A stretch of 7,778 nucleotides of DNA from DASXMX01 sp036794395 (GTDB lineage Bacteria > Planctomycetota > Phycisphaerae > Tepidisphaerales > Tepidisphaeraceae), in assembly GCA_036794395.1 (NCBI GenBank), contig DAIRGS010000333.1, positions 1 through 7,778 on the forward strand, written 5' to 3'. Both the position numbers and the translations under genes were made by a program. Positions 1-6,282 of this stretch are shown here, piece by piece (positions within the stretch are counted from its first letter, which is position 1; each line of letters opens with the position of its first letter). The notes under the pieces are model-generated. The model saw only the letters and a program-made list of their open reading frames with translations, searched no databases and was not told where the DNA came from.

Positions 1-68
1 TCGCGGGCAGTCGCCAATTCCGCTCGCTTCCCCCGGCGTACCGGTGGAGGGAGAAAAAGGCTGCGTAA
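1..68 (+). CDS. 3' end of an upstream gene, possibly the ABC transporter ATPase partner (partial)
   Basis: An open frame enters from the left edge (first full codon at 3) and ends at TAA 66-68, giving the C-terminal residues AGSRQFRSLPPAYRWREKKA plus a final Ala. Only one base separates this stop from the GTG of the permease gene, the spacing expected of translationally coupled partners. ABC-2 permeases are usually encoded directly after their ATP-binding subunit, so that is the leading guess. The 21 visible residues contain no Walker or signature motif and cannot prove it. It could equally be another gene of the oxidase assembly cluster, such as a haem O or haem A synthase. That a gene ends here is fairly likely; its identity is inference from position only. 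Confidence 0.4.
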   Translation, partial: AGSRQFRSLPPAYRWREKKAA

Positions 69-69
69 A

Positions 70-975
70 GTGTCACGGACCCGGTCGAAATCATTGGCAC
101 GCCGCTCTAAGATACAGGCTCCTATGCCTGGTTACGAAACCGCTGCTTTGCCTGCTTCTCCGGTTGCACAATCTGTCGCGATTGCGCGTCCGGGGTTGAT
201 GTTGCCGGCAATGTCGCTGTGCAAGCGGGAGCTGGTTCGATTCCTCCGGCAGCGACATCGGATTATCGGCGCGCTGGGTACGCCGATCGTATTCTGGCTG
301 CTGCTTGGGCTGGGAATGGGCCATAGCTTGCGCGGGACCGGAGCGCCGGGAGGCGAAAATTACCTCCAGTTCTTTTTTCCCGGTACGCTGCTGATGATCC
401 TGCTGTTCACGGCGATTTTTTCGACAATTTCGATCATCGAGGATCGACGCGAGGGGTTTTTGCAATCGGTGCTGGTGGCGCCGGTGTCGCGGGCGTCGAT
501 CGTACTGGGAAAGGTGCTGGGCGGGACGGCACTGGCGTTTGGACAGGGCGTGATCTTTTTGGTGTTAGCGCCGGTGGTGGGATTGCATCTGACGGTTGTG
601 GGCTTTGTGGAAGCTTGTTTGATGATGCTGGTGATCGGGTTTTCCTTGACGGGTTTGGGATTCTGCATCGCGTGGCGCATGAGCTCGACGCAGGGATTCC
701 ATGCGATCATGAATTTGTTTTTGATGCCGCTGTGGTTTTTGTCGGGGGCGTTGTTTACGCCGCAGACGGCCTGGACCGGGATGCGGTGGGTCATGCGAGT
801 GAACCCGTTGAGCTATGGGTTGGCGGGATTGCAGAGGGCGGTGTTTGATCGGGCGTCGGCTGAAGTGCTGCCGGGCTGGGGAGTGATCGTGTTGGTGAAT
901 TTCGGGTTCGCGGCGGTGATGTTGGGGCTGTGCGCGAAGATCGCATCGAAAAATGTCGCGGCGGATTTGCAATAG
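70..975 (+). CDS. ABC-2 type transporter permease (membrane subunit)
   Basis: This is the membrane subunit of an ABC exporter of the ABC-2 (NodJ/DrrB-like) family. It would pair with a separate ATPase in the cytoplasmic membrane; the cargo is unknown. Six hydrophobic segments are visible at about 68-86, 103-123, 146-170, 175-202, 213-230 and 268-290. Between helices 2 and 3 lies the family's coupling segment EDRREGFLQSVLVAPVSR (124-141), followed by the GKVLGG stretch. NPLSYGLAGLQR (245-256) precedes the last helix, as is typical. The GTG start at 70 is uncertain. It adds about 45 Ala/Arg/Pro-rich residues not expected in the family, and ATG codons at 124, 199 and 211 are in frame. However, the tight spacing to the upstream stop and the purine-rich GGAGGGAGAAAAAGG (46-60) favour 70. 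The SCO gene starts 12 bases downstream. This placement suggests a role in oxidase biogenesis or metal/haem handling, which is inference. Confidence 0.9.
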   Translation: MSRTRSKSLARRSKIQAPMPGYETAALPASPVAQSVAIARPGLMLPAMSLCKRELVRFLRQRHRIIGALGTPIVFWLLLGLGMGHSLRGTGAPGGENYLQFFFPGTLLMILLFTAIFSTISIIEDRREGFLQSVLVAPVSRASIVLGKVLGGTALAFGQGVIFLVLAPVVGLHLTVVGFVEACLMMLVIGFSLTGLGFCIAWRMSSTQGFHAIMNLFLMPLWFLSGALFTPQTAWTGMRWVMRVNPLSYGLAGLQRAVFDRASAEVLPGWGVIVLVNFGFAAVMLGLCAKIASKNVAADLQ

Positions 976-987
976 GATTGATCGATC

Positions 988-1659
988 ATGCGTCCGGCAC
1001 AGAAACGAATCACGATTGCTCTTTGGGGGTTGGTCGTTCTTGCGATGGTGGGGATGGTCGTCGGGAAGATTCTGCGGCCGCACCCCCCTAGCCCCCCTAC
1101 CCCCCCTGCCGTGCGGGACATGGAGGATCGCGAGCAGGTGAGCACCGGAACGCGGGAACTGTACGCTGTTCCGGATATCGCGCTGATCGATCAGACGGGC
1201 GGCGCGTTCAATACCCGGCAGCTCCACGGGCATCCGTGGATCGCGGATTTCATTTTTACGAGCTGCGGAAACGTATGCCCGATCATGACGGCAAAAATGG
1301 TTGAGCTTCAGAAGAACACTCCTGCGGCGGTGCATCTGGTTTCTTTTACGGTGGATCCAAAGAACGATACGCCGGCGATTTTGACGGAGTATGGAAAGTC
1401 GTTTCACGCGGATTTTGGCCGGTGGCATTTTTTAACTGGGACGGCGATACAGACCGCGGATGCGGCGTATCAGATGAAGATCTCGGTGAAGCCGGCCTCG
1501 GCGGAGTCGGCAATCATGCACAGCGAGAAGTTCTTGCTGGTGAATGGCGCGGGGAGCGTCGTTGGGGTTTATGACGGGACCAACGCGGGTGAGGTGAAAC
1601 GCCTGGAGACGGATGCGACGAAACTTGTCCAGGCGGATGCCGTGGGGACGGCAAAGTGA
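988..1659 (+). CDS. SCO1/SenC family copper chaperone for cytochrome c oxidase
   Basis: A thioredoxin-fold, membrane-anchored copper chaperone that in characterised relatives delivers copper to, or reduces, the CuA centre of cytochrome c oxidase subunit II on the outer face of the membrane. Residues 8-28 form one hydrophobic N-terminal anchor. A Pro-rich linker follows (32-41), then the SCO domain from about 55. The copper site is visible: FTSCGNVCPIM gives the CxxxC pair Cys93/Cys97, and the third ligand is His178 in IMHSEKFLLVN. The family motif VDPKNDTP lies at 122-129. A Gly follows the first Cys where many family members have Pro. The length of 223 residues is normal. ATG 988 is preceded by AGGA (974-977), which overlaps the permease stop. 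The final GTGA (1656-1659) overlaps the next start, so the pair is probably translationally coupled. Assignment to the family is secure; action on a specific oxidase is inferred. Confidence 0.96.
   Translation: MRPAQKRITIALWGLVVLAMVGMVVGKILRPHPPSPPTPPAVRDMEDREQVSTGTRELYAVPDIALIDQTGGAFNTRQLHGHPWIADFIFTSCGNVCPIMTAKMVELQKNTPAAVHLVSFTVDPKNDTPAILTEYGKSFHADFGRWHFLTGTAIQTADAAYQMKISVKPASAESAIMHSEKFLLVNGAGSVVGVYDGTNAGEVKRLETDATKLVQADAVGTAK
1083..1109 (+). repeat. Three 9-bp C-rich tandem repeats inside the SCO linker
   Basis: Three consecutive 9-mers, CCCCCCTAG, CCCCCCTAC and CCCCCCTGC, with C-runs of 6, 6 and 7 (the last run begins at 1100). They encode the PPSPPTPPA part of the linker between the membrane anchor and the copper-binding domain. 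The unit is a multiple of three, so a change in repeat number would only lengthen or shorten the linker. A slip within one C-run would frameshift the gene before the copper site. The repeat is directly visible; any functional consequence is inference. Confidence 0.75.
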
Positions 1660-2099
1660 AAACGGAGTATTTTCCCGTCGTTAACGCATCGCTGAATGCA
1701 ACGAGTGCCGTGCTTTTATTGATTGGGTATGGATTGGTTCGCGGGCGTCGATACACGTCCCATGCCGTGGTGATGATCACGGCATTGATCACATCGGCAG
1801 CTTTCCTCGCTTGTTATCTGACATATCACTGGATCCGGTGGAAGCAGAAAATTGGCGTCACGCCGTTTCCGGAAAGCTCTGTCCGGCGGGTTTATCTCAC
1901 GATACTTACGTCGCACACGATCCTGGCGATCGTGATCGTGCCGATGATTCTGACAACTGTCACATTCGCGGCGATGCGAAATTGGAGAAAACATCGGGCA
2001 TTGGCGCGGTGGACTTTCCCGCTGTGGCTGTATGTGTCGGTAACGGGGGTCGTGATTTACTGGATGCTTTACCGCATCGCGCCGACACTTCACAAATAA
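1656..2099 (+). CDS. DUF420 family membrane protein (CtaM-like oxidase assembly factor)
   Basis: A small integral membrane protein of the DUF420 family. The family includes Staphylococcus aureus CtaM, which is needed for maturation of a haem-copper oxidase; the biochemical activity is not settled. Four hydrophobic segments are visible at about 8-29, 37-58, 78-105 and 119-140. Family features are NASLNATSAVLLLIGY near the start, a His at the beginning and end of helix 2 (His36, His58), His87 in helix 3, His113 before helix 4, and ARWTFPLWLYVSVTGVVIY near the end. The histidines could bind haem or metal, but that is inference. The length of 147 residues is normal. The GTG start at 1656 overlaps the SCO stop by four bases and has GGGGA at 1644-1648, seven bases upstream. 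The overlap with SCO strongly supports a joint role in cytochrome c oxidase assembly. No oxidase subunit lies inside the window. Confidence 0.94.
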   Translation: MKTEYFPVVNASLNATSAVLLLIGYGLVRGRRYTSHAVVMITALITSAAFLACYLTYHWIRWKQKIGVTPFPESSVRRVYLTILTSHTILAIVIVPMILTTVTFAAMRNWRKHRALARWTFPLWLYVSVTGVVIYWMLYRIAPTLHK

Positions 2100-2140
2100 T
2101 TTCCACTTCAAGATAAGCGCGGCCACCGTCTCACGAATTG

Positions 2141-2167
2141 ACCGATTCTCCTGAGATCTTTCGGTTT
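2141..2167 (+). terminator. Weak stem-loop after the DUF420 gene, possible terminator
   Basis: ACCGA (2141-2145) can pair with TCGGT (2161-2165), and the enclosed TCTC/GAGA adds a marginal inner pairing. Only a short TTT follows. It is the best hairpin within 100 bases of the DUF420 stop codon, but the stem is short and the T-run poor. Either termination here is weak or factor-dependent, or this is not a terminator. Confidence 0.2.
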
Positions 2168-2194
2168 GTGGATATCGGACGCGTCTCATGTATA
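2166..2194 (+). promoter_or_regulatory. Possible sigma70-type promoter for the giant repeat protein
   Basis: TTGTGG (2166-2171) and TGTATA (2189-2194) are separated by exactly 17 bases, resembling -35 and -10 elements. They sit about 125 bases before the start codon at 2320. The only alternative to a promoter in this spacer would be read-through from the oxidase-assembly operon. The near-identical ten-mers GATATCGGAC (2171-2180) and TATATCCGAC (2191-2200) lie between and over the two boxes, 20 bases apart, as a regulator binding one face of the helix might require. The match to consensus is moderate and planctomycete promoters are poorly defined, so this is tentative. Confidence 0.3.
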
Positions 2195-2278
2195 TCCGAC
2201 AGATTGAGAATTGAGCGGATGCAAGAACTGCATCAGCCCATGCGCGTTTCTTAGGATCGCTATGTTCCGTGGACTCGT

Positions 2279-2296
2279 TGTGGGTTGTTACCCGCA
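2279..2296 (+). other. Small hairpin in the 5' leader, just ahead of the ribosome binding site
   Basis: TGTGGGT (2279-2285) pairs with ACCCGCA (2290-2296) around a TGTT loop, including one G-U pair. It ends ten bases before the AAGGAG at 2307. It could stabilise the leader or tune ribosome access. It is not large enough to be a recognisable riboswitch. Confidence 0.35.
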
Positions 2297-2306
2297 TGAA
2301 TTGACC

Positions 2307-2312
2307 AAGGAG
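2307..2312 (+). promoter_or_regulatory. Ribosome binding site of the giant repeat protein
   Basis: AAGGAG lies seven bases before ATG 2320 and is the strongest Shine-Dalgarno match in the window. An in-frame TGA at 2302-2304 excludes any start further upstream, so the two together fix the start of the 1284-residue protein. Confidence 0.85.
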
Positions 2313-2319
2313 CGCCGCC

Positions 2320-5300
2320 ATGTTCTCACGACTGTTCCGCCGGAATTTGAATCGCAATGCCCCAAAAACCCTTCGCAAAGTTGCCCGTGCCATTCACCCC
2401 GTCGTGGAGCGGATGGAGGACCGGACGCTGTACAGCTTCACCGTGCCCGGGAGTTACGCTCCGGGCACCACTCCCACATCGGTTTTGGTCGGCGATTTCA
2501 ATGGAGATTCCAAACCCGATCTGGTTCAGCTCAACGCTTTTAGTCCGACAATCAACGTGTTGCTGGGGAATGGCGACGGAACGTTTCAGGCGCCGATCAG
2601 TTCGACCGCGGGCGGAATCCCCATCGGCATGACGATGGGCGACTACAACCATGACGGAAAACTGGACATTGCGACCACCCAGGGCGCGACAATCGAGATC
2701 CTCGATGGCAATGGCGACGGAACGTTCCAACTGCCAGTTGTCAATTACGTGGGGGCGTACGCCAACGATATTAAAACCGGTGACTTCAATAACGACGGAT
2801 GTGACGACCTGGTTACCGCGAGCTTCCAATACGGCGGCACCTCGCAGATTTTCCTGAACGATGGCACGGGGACGCTCCTGCCGGCGCGGAATCTGGCGAT
2901 CAACAGCCTTGGCAAAGAGGTAGAAGTCGCGGATTTGAATGACGACGGGAACCTCGATCTCGTCGAGACATCCGGCGGTTATGGGGCCGGGATACTGTAC
3001 GGACGCGGTAACGGGACGTTTCAGTCAATCTCTGCAATCAGTTTGGGGACCGTCGGGCTTTTCTCGACGAACATGGACCTCAAGATTGCCGACTTGAATA
3101 AAGACGGGCATCCCGACATCGTCGACGTATCGGGATCGAATTTGAACGTGATCAGCGGCAATGGGAACGGGACCTTTCAGACACCGGTGACTTATCCGCT
3201 GGGAAGCAGCCCCACTTCGTTGCAGATCGCTGACCTAAACGGCGACGGGAATAAGGATATCATCGCAAACAACGGCCAAGTGGCGTACGGCCGAGGCGAC
3301 GGATCGTTTTACGCACCAGTTTCTTCCGGAATCACCGGCGGCCACATCGCGACGGGTGATTTCAACGGCGATGGAGGGGTGGATCTCGTGGCGACCAGCC
3401 CAACCGGCGCCGCCAGTGGCGTGGGCGTATCGCTCAACGCGAACAATGACGTTCAACTATTGGCCGGGGCAACAGGACTGTCGGTGAATGCCGCGGCTGA
3501 TGCCACGGCGGGCAACCCCTTCGCCGTTACGATCACGGCCCTCGATTCCAATGGCAACGTGGATCCAGCATTCCAGGGAACAGTCGGCGTCAGCGGTGCG
3601 GCGGGTACAGTGCCGGTCTCGTACACGTTCAGCGCAGCGGACAATGGCGTTCACACAATTGCCAACGCCGCGACTTTGTTTACATCGGGTCTTCAGACCT
3701 ATTCGGTCACTTCGCCCTTCCTGTCGGACAACTCGGGCACAGTCAACGTCCATGGCGGCGCTGTGGCGAAGGTGACCGTCGCAGCGCAAGCAACTTCGGT
3801 CGCGGGCGACGTCACAAGCCTGACCGTCTCGGCACTCGATGCGTATGGAAACGCGACGAACGGCTACCTCGGCACCGTTCGCTTCTCCAGCTCGGATATC
3901 CAGGCGGGCTTGCCGGCGGACTACACGTTCATCGTTGCCGATGCGGGAGTTCAAACCTTTAACGTCACGCTGAAAACGGCCGGCGGGCAAACCGTCACTG
4001 CAACCGACACCGCCACAGCGACGATCGCGGGCGTCTCGACACCGATCACGGTGGCGCCGACCGTCGCCGCGGGTCTCGGCGTAAGCGGTGGCGGAGGATT
4101 CATCGGATCAGTCAATGCCATTCAAATCGTCGCGCGCGACATCTATGGCAACGTGGCGACCGGGTACAACGGGGTGGTTCATCTCGCGACGTCTGACATT
4201 AATTCACCCGCTTCATCCGATGCGGCACTGGCCAATGGCGTTGGCACGTTTACGGTAACGCCGATGACTCTGGGCGGTCAGACACTGACCGCAAGCGACA
4301 TCGCGGCAAGTTCGATTGCCGGCAGCGAAGACATTACCGTGACGCCCGGATGGGGAGCACGATTCGCTGCCACCCCGCTGGCTTCGACTGTCGCCGGGCA
4401 GACGCAAACCACAACCCTCACCGTCTACGATTTGTTTGGAGATGTGTCGACCGTGTTCACGGGCTATGTCGCAATTGCAACGACCGATCCGCAGGCTCCA
4501 TTCAACTACGTCTATTTCAGCCCCGCCGATGCCGGGGTGGAGACCATTGCGGTCACGCTTTACACGGCGGGCACGCAAGCGGTGACGATCTCGGATTATT
4601 ACAACCCGGGCGTTACCGTCACGCAGACAGGGATTAACGTCGCGCCGGCGGGGCTGGCCACAATTCAGGTCACTCCGTTGCAGGGCACAGTGGCCGGTGT
4701 AGTGCAAAACTCGACGGTTTCAGCGCGGGACGCGTACGGCAATCTCGCCACCAATTATCGTGGAACCCTGAACTTCACAAGCAGCGACACGCTGGCGACG
4801 CTGCCGGCTGATTACACCTTCACGGCCGCCGACGCAGGCTCGCACACATTCGCCATCGCGTTCAAGTCATCAGGCGGGCAAAGCATCTCGATCGTTGACA
4901 CTTCCAATCCGCTCAGCCTGAACTACATCCAGCGCGACATTGCCATGACGCCGGCGGCGCTGAGCACCTTCGCCTTCAAGAGCTCCTCGATCAGCAATAC
5001 GACTGCCGGGGCGGTCTTGAGCCTCACGGTCTCAGCAACCGACGCCTACGGTAATGCGATCAATGGATACACCGGCACAGCATTGCTCAGCAGTACCGAC
5101 GCGCAGATCACGCTGCCTGCCGGCTACACATTCACGGGAGCGGATGCGGGAGCCCACACCTTCAGCGTCGCGCTGAAGACCGCGGGCTCGCAGACGATCA
5201 CCGCGACCGATAGTGCAACCAGCACAGTCACCGGAAGCGTTTCTTCCACCGTTAAAGCAGCCGCGACCAGTAAGTTCTCGCTCGTCACCGCCACGAGTGC

Positions 5301-6174
5301 GACTTCGGGAGTCGCGCAGTCCCTCACAGTTAGTGCTATCGACGCGTATGGAAACGTGAGCACCGGATACACCGGAACCGTGAAAATGAGCAGCAGCGAT
5401 GCACAGGCCAGTCTGCCGGCGAACTACACCTTCACCAACAAAGACGGTGGAGTTCACACGTTTACCGCCATACTTAAGACGCCGGGCAGCCAGTCGATTA
5501 CGGCCACCGATGCGGTGAACGCAGGCATCACGGTTACCCAAGCCGGGATCGTGGTGACCGCTTCAGTTGCAACGGTTGCCTCGTTGGGCGTGAGCGGATT
5601 CGCGGCCACCACAGCGGGCACGGCAAAGACTTTTGTCGTCACTGCCAAGGATGCAGCGGGCAATCTGGTTTCCGGGTACACGGGCACTGTGGTTTTCAGC
5701 AGCAGCGATGTGAAAGCAGGATTGCCCGCGAGCTACACGTTCACCGCCGCGGATGCCGGAACCCATACGTTCTCGGCCACATTCAAGACCGCCGGAACGC
5801 AGTCCATTGCGGTTAAGGATGCGATTGCGGGCACGGTAGCCGGCAGCCAGACAGGAATTGCAATCACCGCCGGCGCGGCAGCACAGTTCGTGATTTCCGC
5901 TCCGGCCAGCGTAACCCAGGGCATCGGTTTCAAGTTCACTGTGTCGGTGTACGACGCGTTCGGGAACCTGGCGACGGGATATCGCGGCAAGGTTCACCTC
6001 AGCAGCACCGACACCAAGTCTGGGTCGTCGGATTACACCTTCAGCAGCAGCGATAATGGTGTTCACACGTTCAGCTATGGGTTCAGCACGCTGGGTGCAC
6101 AGACTCTAAAGCTGGCCGACAGCACCAACAGTTCCCTCCTGGCCAGTGTCATCGTAAATGTGTTGGCGAAGTAG
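2320..6174 (+). CDS. Giant extracellular-type protein: LEPR-XLL-like N-terminus, seven FG-GAP/VCBS repeats, nine Ig-like repeats
   Basis: A 1284-residue modular protein, probably secreted or displayed on the cell surface; partner and function are unknown. Residues 1-27 are basic and contain no hydrophobic signal peptide. VVERMEDRTLYSF (28-40) resembles the LEPR-XLL / 'LExRTLLS' motif found at the start of many very large planctomycete exported proteins. Seven FG-GAP/VCBS units follow (about 55-380) with calcium-loop aspartates starting at 59, 108, 155, 205, 258, 305 and 347. From 387 to the last residue run nine Ig-like repeats of 94-103 residues. There is no C-terminal anchor, dockerin, PEP-CTERM or sortase signal. 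Cys161, in the third FG-GAP loop, is the only cysteine I find. Proteins combining propellers and Ig-like stalks usually serve adhesion or ligand binding, so that role is inference. The gene appears monocistronic: it has its own leader and a strong hairpin after the stop. Confidence 0.92.
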   Translation: MFSRLFRRNLNRNAPKTLRKVARAIHPVVERMEDRTLYSFTVPGSYAPGTTPTSVLVGDFNGDSKPDLVQLNAFSPTINVLLGNGDGTFQAPISSTAGGIPIGMTMGDYNHDGKLDIATTQGATIEILDGNGDGTFQLPVVNYVGAYANDIKTGDFNNDGCDDLVTASFQYGGTSQIFLNDGTGTLLPARNLAINSLGKEVEVADLNDDGNLDLVETSGGYGAGILYGRGNGTFQSISAISLGTVGLFSTNMDLKIADLNKDGHPDIVDVSGSNLNVISGNGNGTFQTPVTYPLGSSPTSLQIADLNGDGNKDIIANNGQVAYGRGDGSFYAPVSSGITGGHIATGDFNGDGGVDLVATSPTGAASGVGVSLNANNDVQLLAGATGLSVNAAADATAGNPFAVTITALDSNGNVDPAFQGTVGVSGAAGTVPVSYTFSAADNGVHTIANAATLFTSGLQTYSVTSPFLSDNSGTVNVHGGAVAKVTVAAQATSVAGDVTSLTVSALDAYGNATNGYLGTVRFSSSDIQAGLPADYTFIVADAGVQTFNVTLKTAGGQTVTATDTATATIAGVSTPITVAPTVAAGLGVSGGGGFIGSVNAIQIVARDIYGNVATGYNGVVHLATSDINSPASSDAALANGVGTFTVTPMTLGGQTLTASDIAASSIAGSEDITVTPGWGARFAATPLASTVAGQTQTTTLTVYDLFGDVSTVFTGYVAIATTDPQAPFNYVYFSPADAGVETIAVTLYTAGTQAVTISDYYNPGVTVTQTGINVAPAGLATIQVTPLQGTVAGVVQNSTVSARDAYGNLATNYRGTLNFTSSDTLATLPADYTFTAADAGSHTFAIAFKSSGGQSISIVDTSNPLSLNYIQRDIAMTPAALSTFAFKSSSISNTTAGAVLSLTVSATDAYGNAINGYTGTALLSSTDAQITLPAGYTFTGADAGAHTFSVALKTAGSQTITATDSATSTVTGSVSSTVKAAATSKFSLVTATSATSGVAQSLTVSAIDAYGNVSTGYTGTVKMSSSDAQASLPANYTFTNKDGGVHTFTAILKTPGSQSITATDAVNAGITVTQAGIVVTASVATVASLGVSGFAATTAGTAKTFVVTAKDAAGNLVSGYTGTVVFSSSDVKAGLPASYTFTAADAGTHTFSATFKTAGTQSIAVKDAIAGTVAGSQTGIAITAGAAAQFVISAPASVTQGIGFKFTVSVYDAFGNLATGYRGKVHLSSTDTKSGSSDYTFSSSDNGVHTFSYGFSTLGAQTLKLADSTNSSLLASVIVNVLAK
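2482..3468 (+). repeat. Seven FG-GAP/VCBS repeats predicted to form one seven-bladed beta-propeller
   Basis: Each unit pairs a calcium-loop motif with a downstream 'GNGDGTFQ'-type segment. The loops are DFNGDSKPD (59-67), DYNHDGKLD (108-116), DFNNDGCDD (155-163), DLNDDGNLD (205-213), DLNKDGHPD (258-266), DLNGDGNKD (305-313) and DFNGDGGVD (347-355). Spacing is 42-53 residues. The count of seven equals that of integrin alpha propellers, so the set could close as one complete domain. The first loop has Ser in place of the usual Gly. The last unit lacks a clear GDGTF segment and reads GVGVSLNANND, as expected of an edge blade. Confidence 0.88.
3478..6171 (+). repeat. Nine tandem Ig-like (invasin/filamin-type) repeats of about 100 residues
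   Basis: Approximate residue limits are 387-480, 481-581, 582-677, 678-777, 778-878, 879-980, 981-1082, 1083-1185 and 1186-1284. A typical unit has 'TVSA-DAYGN', then 'GY-GTV', then 'SSSD', then 'LPA-YTFTAADAG-HTF', then 'LKTAG-QSITATD'. The DxxGN element reads, in order, DSNGN, DAYGN, DIYGN, DLFGD, DAYGN, DAYGN, DAYGN, DAAGN, DAFGN. Units 2 and 5-8 are closest to consensus. Units 3 and 4 are the most divergent, and unit 3 lacks the YTF..AD element. The repeats occupy 70% of the protein and would form an elongated stalk. The Ig-like fold is inferred from similarity to repeats common in planctomycete surface proteins. Confidence 0.85.
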
Positions 6175-6213
6175 GAGCGCTTCAGTCGGCGTTGTCAAAG
6201 CAGAGCAACCATT

Positions 6214-6253
6214 CGGCCCCGGGGTTCAGAAACCCCGGGGCCGCGGTGCTTTT
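6214..6253 (+). terminator. Strong GC hairpin between convergent genes (terminator)
   Basis: A perfect 13-bp stem, CGGCCCCGGGGTT (6214-6226) with AACCCCGGGGCCG (6231-6243), closes on a CAGA tetraloop. On the + strand a TTTT at 6250-6253 follows after six bases. It lies 39 bases past the stop of the giant gene and 39 bases past the stop of the convergent DUF1552 gene, so it can serve both. No T-run follows on the - strand. The stem is directly visible; termination is inferred from position. Confidence 0.75.
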
Positions 6254-6281
6254 ATCGGTGGTGACGGGGTCCTTATCGGTG
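6252..6281 (+). repeat. Short direct repeat TTATCGGTG beside the terminator
   Basis: TTATCGGTG occurs at 6252-6260 and again at 6273-6281, 21 bases apart, between the hairpin and the DUF1552 stop codon. CGGTGCTT also occurs twice, at 6244-6251 and 6277-6284. The pattern suggests a small local duplication in the DUF1552 3' region. No function is evident. Confidence 0.6.
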
Positions 6282-6282
6282 C

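Noticed and set aside
565..1428. 287-residue open frame on the - strand across the permease and SCO genes
   Set aside because: The translation is rich in Arg, His, Gln and Pro without hydrophobic periodicity, and it spans two well-supported + strand genes. It is a GC-rich antisense shadow.
2138..2165. TTGACC as a -35 box
   Set aside because: No acceptable -10 hexamer lies 16-18 bases downstream; the TTGTGG/TGTATA pair is better placed.
2296..2304. Two-codon ATG-AAT-TGA mini-frame just before the ribosome binding site
   Set aside because: It has no ribosome binding site of its own; the hairpin covers its upstream side. It is probably chance, useful only because its TGA blocks upstream in-frame starts.
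1716..2393. 225-residue open frame on the - strand over the DUF420 gene and the following spacer
   Set aside because: It is opposite a clear family member, has shadow-like Arg-rich composition, and no recognisable domain.
2211..2543. 110-residue + strand frame covering the spacer and the start of the giant gene
   Set aside because: It overlaps the well-supported start at 2320 in another frame and lacks a ribosome binding site or domain.
3457..6066. Several - strand open frames of 77-177 residues inside the giant gene
   Set aside because: They repeat with the same period as the Ig-like units, as expected from antisense reading of a repeated coding sequence.
3478..6171. Possible CRISPR array or DNA-level tandem repeat
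   Set aside because: The roughly 300-bp periodicity is protein-level, with diverged codons, and continues one open frame; repeat length is far outside CRISPR range.
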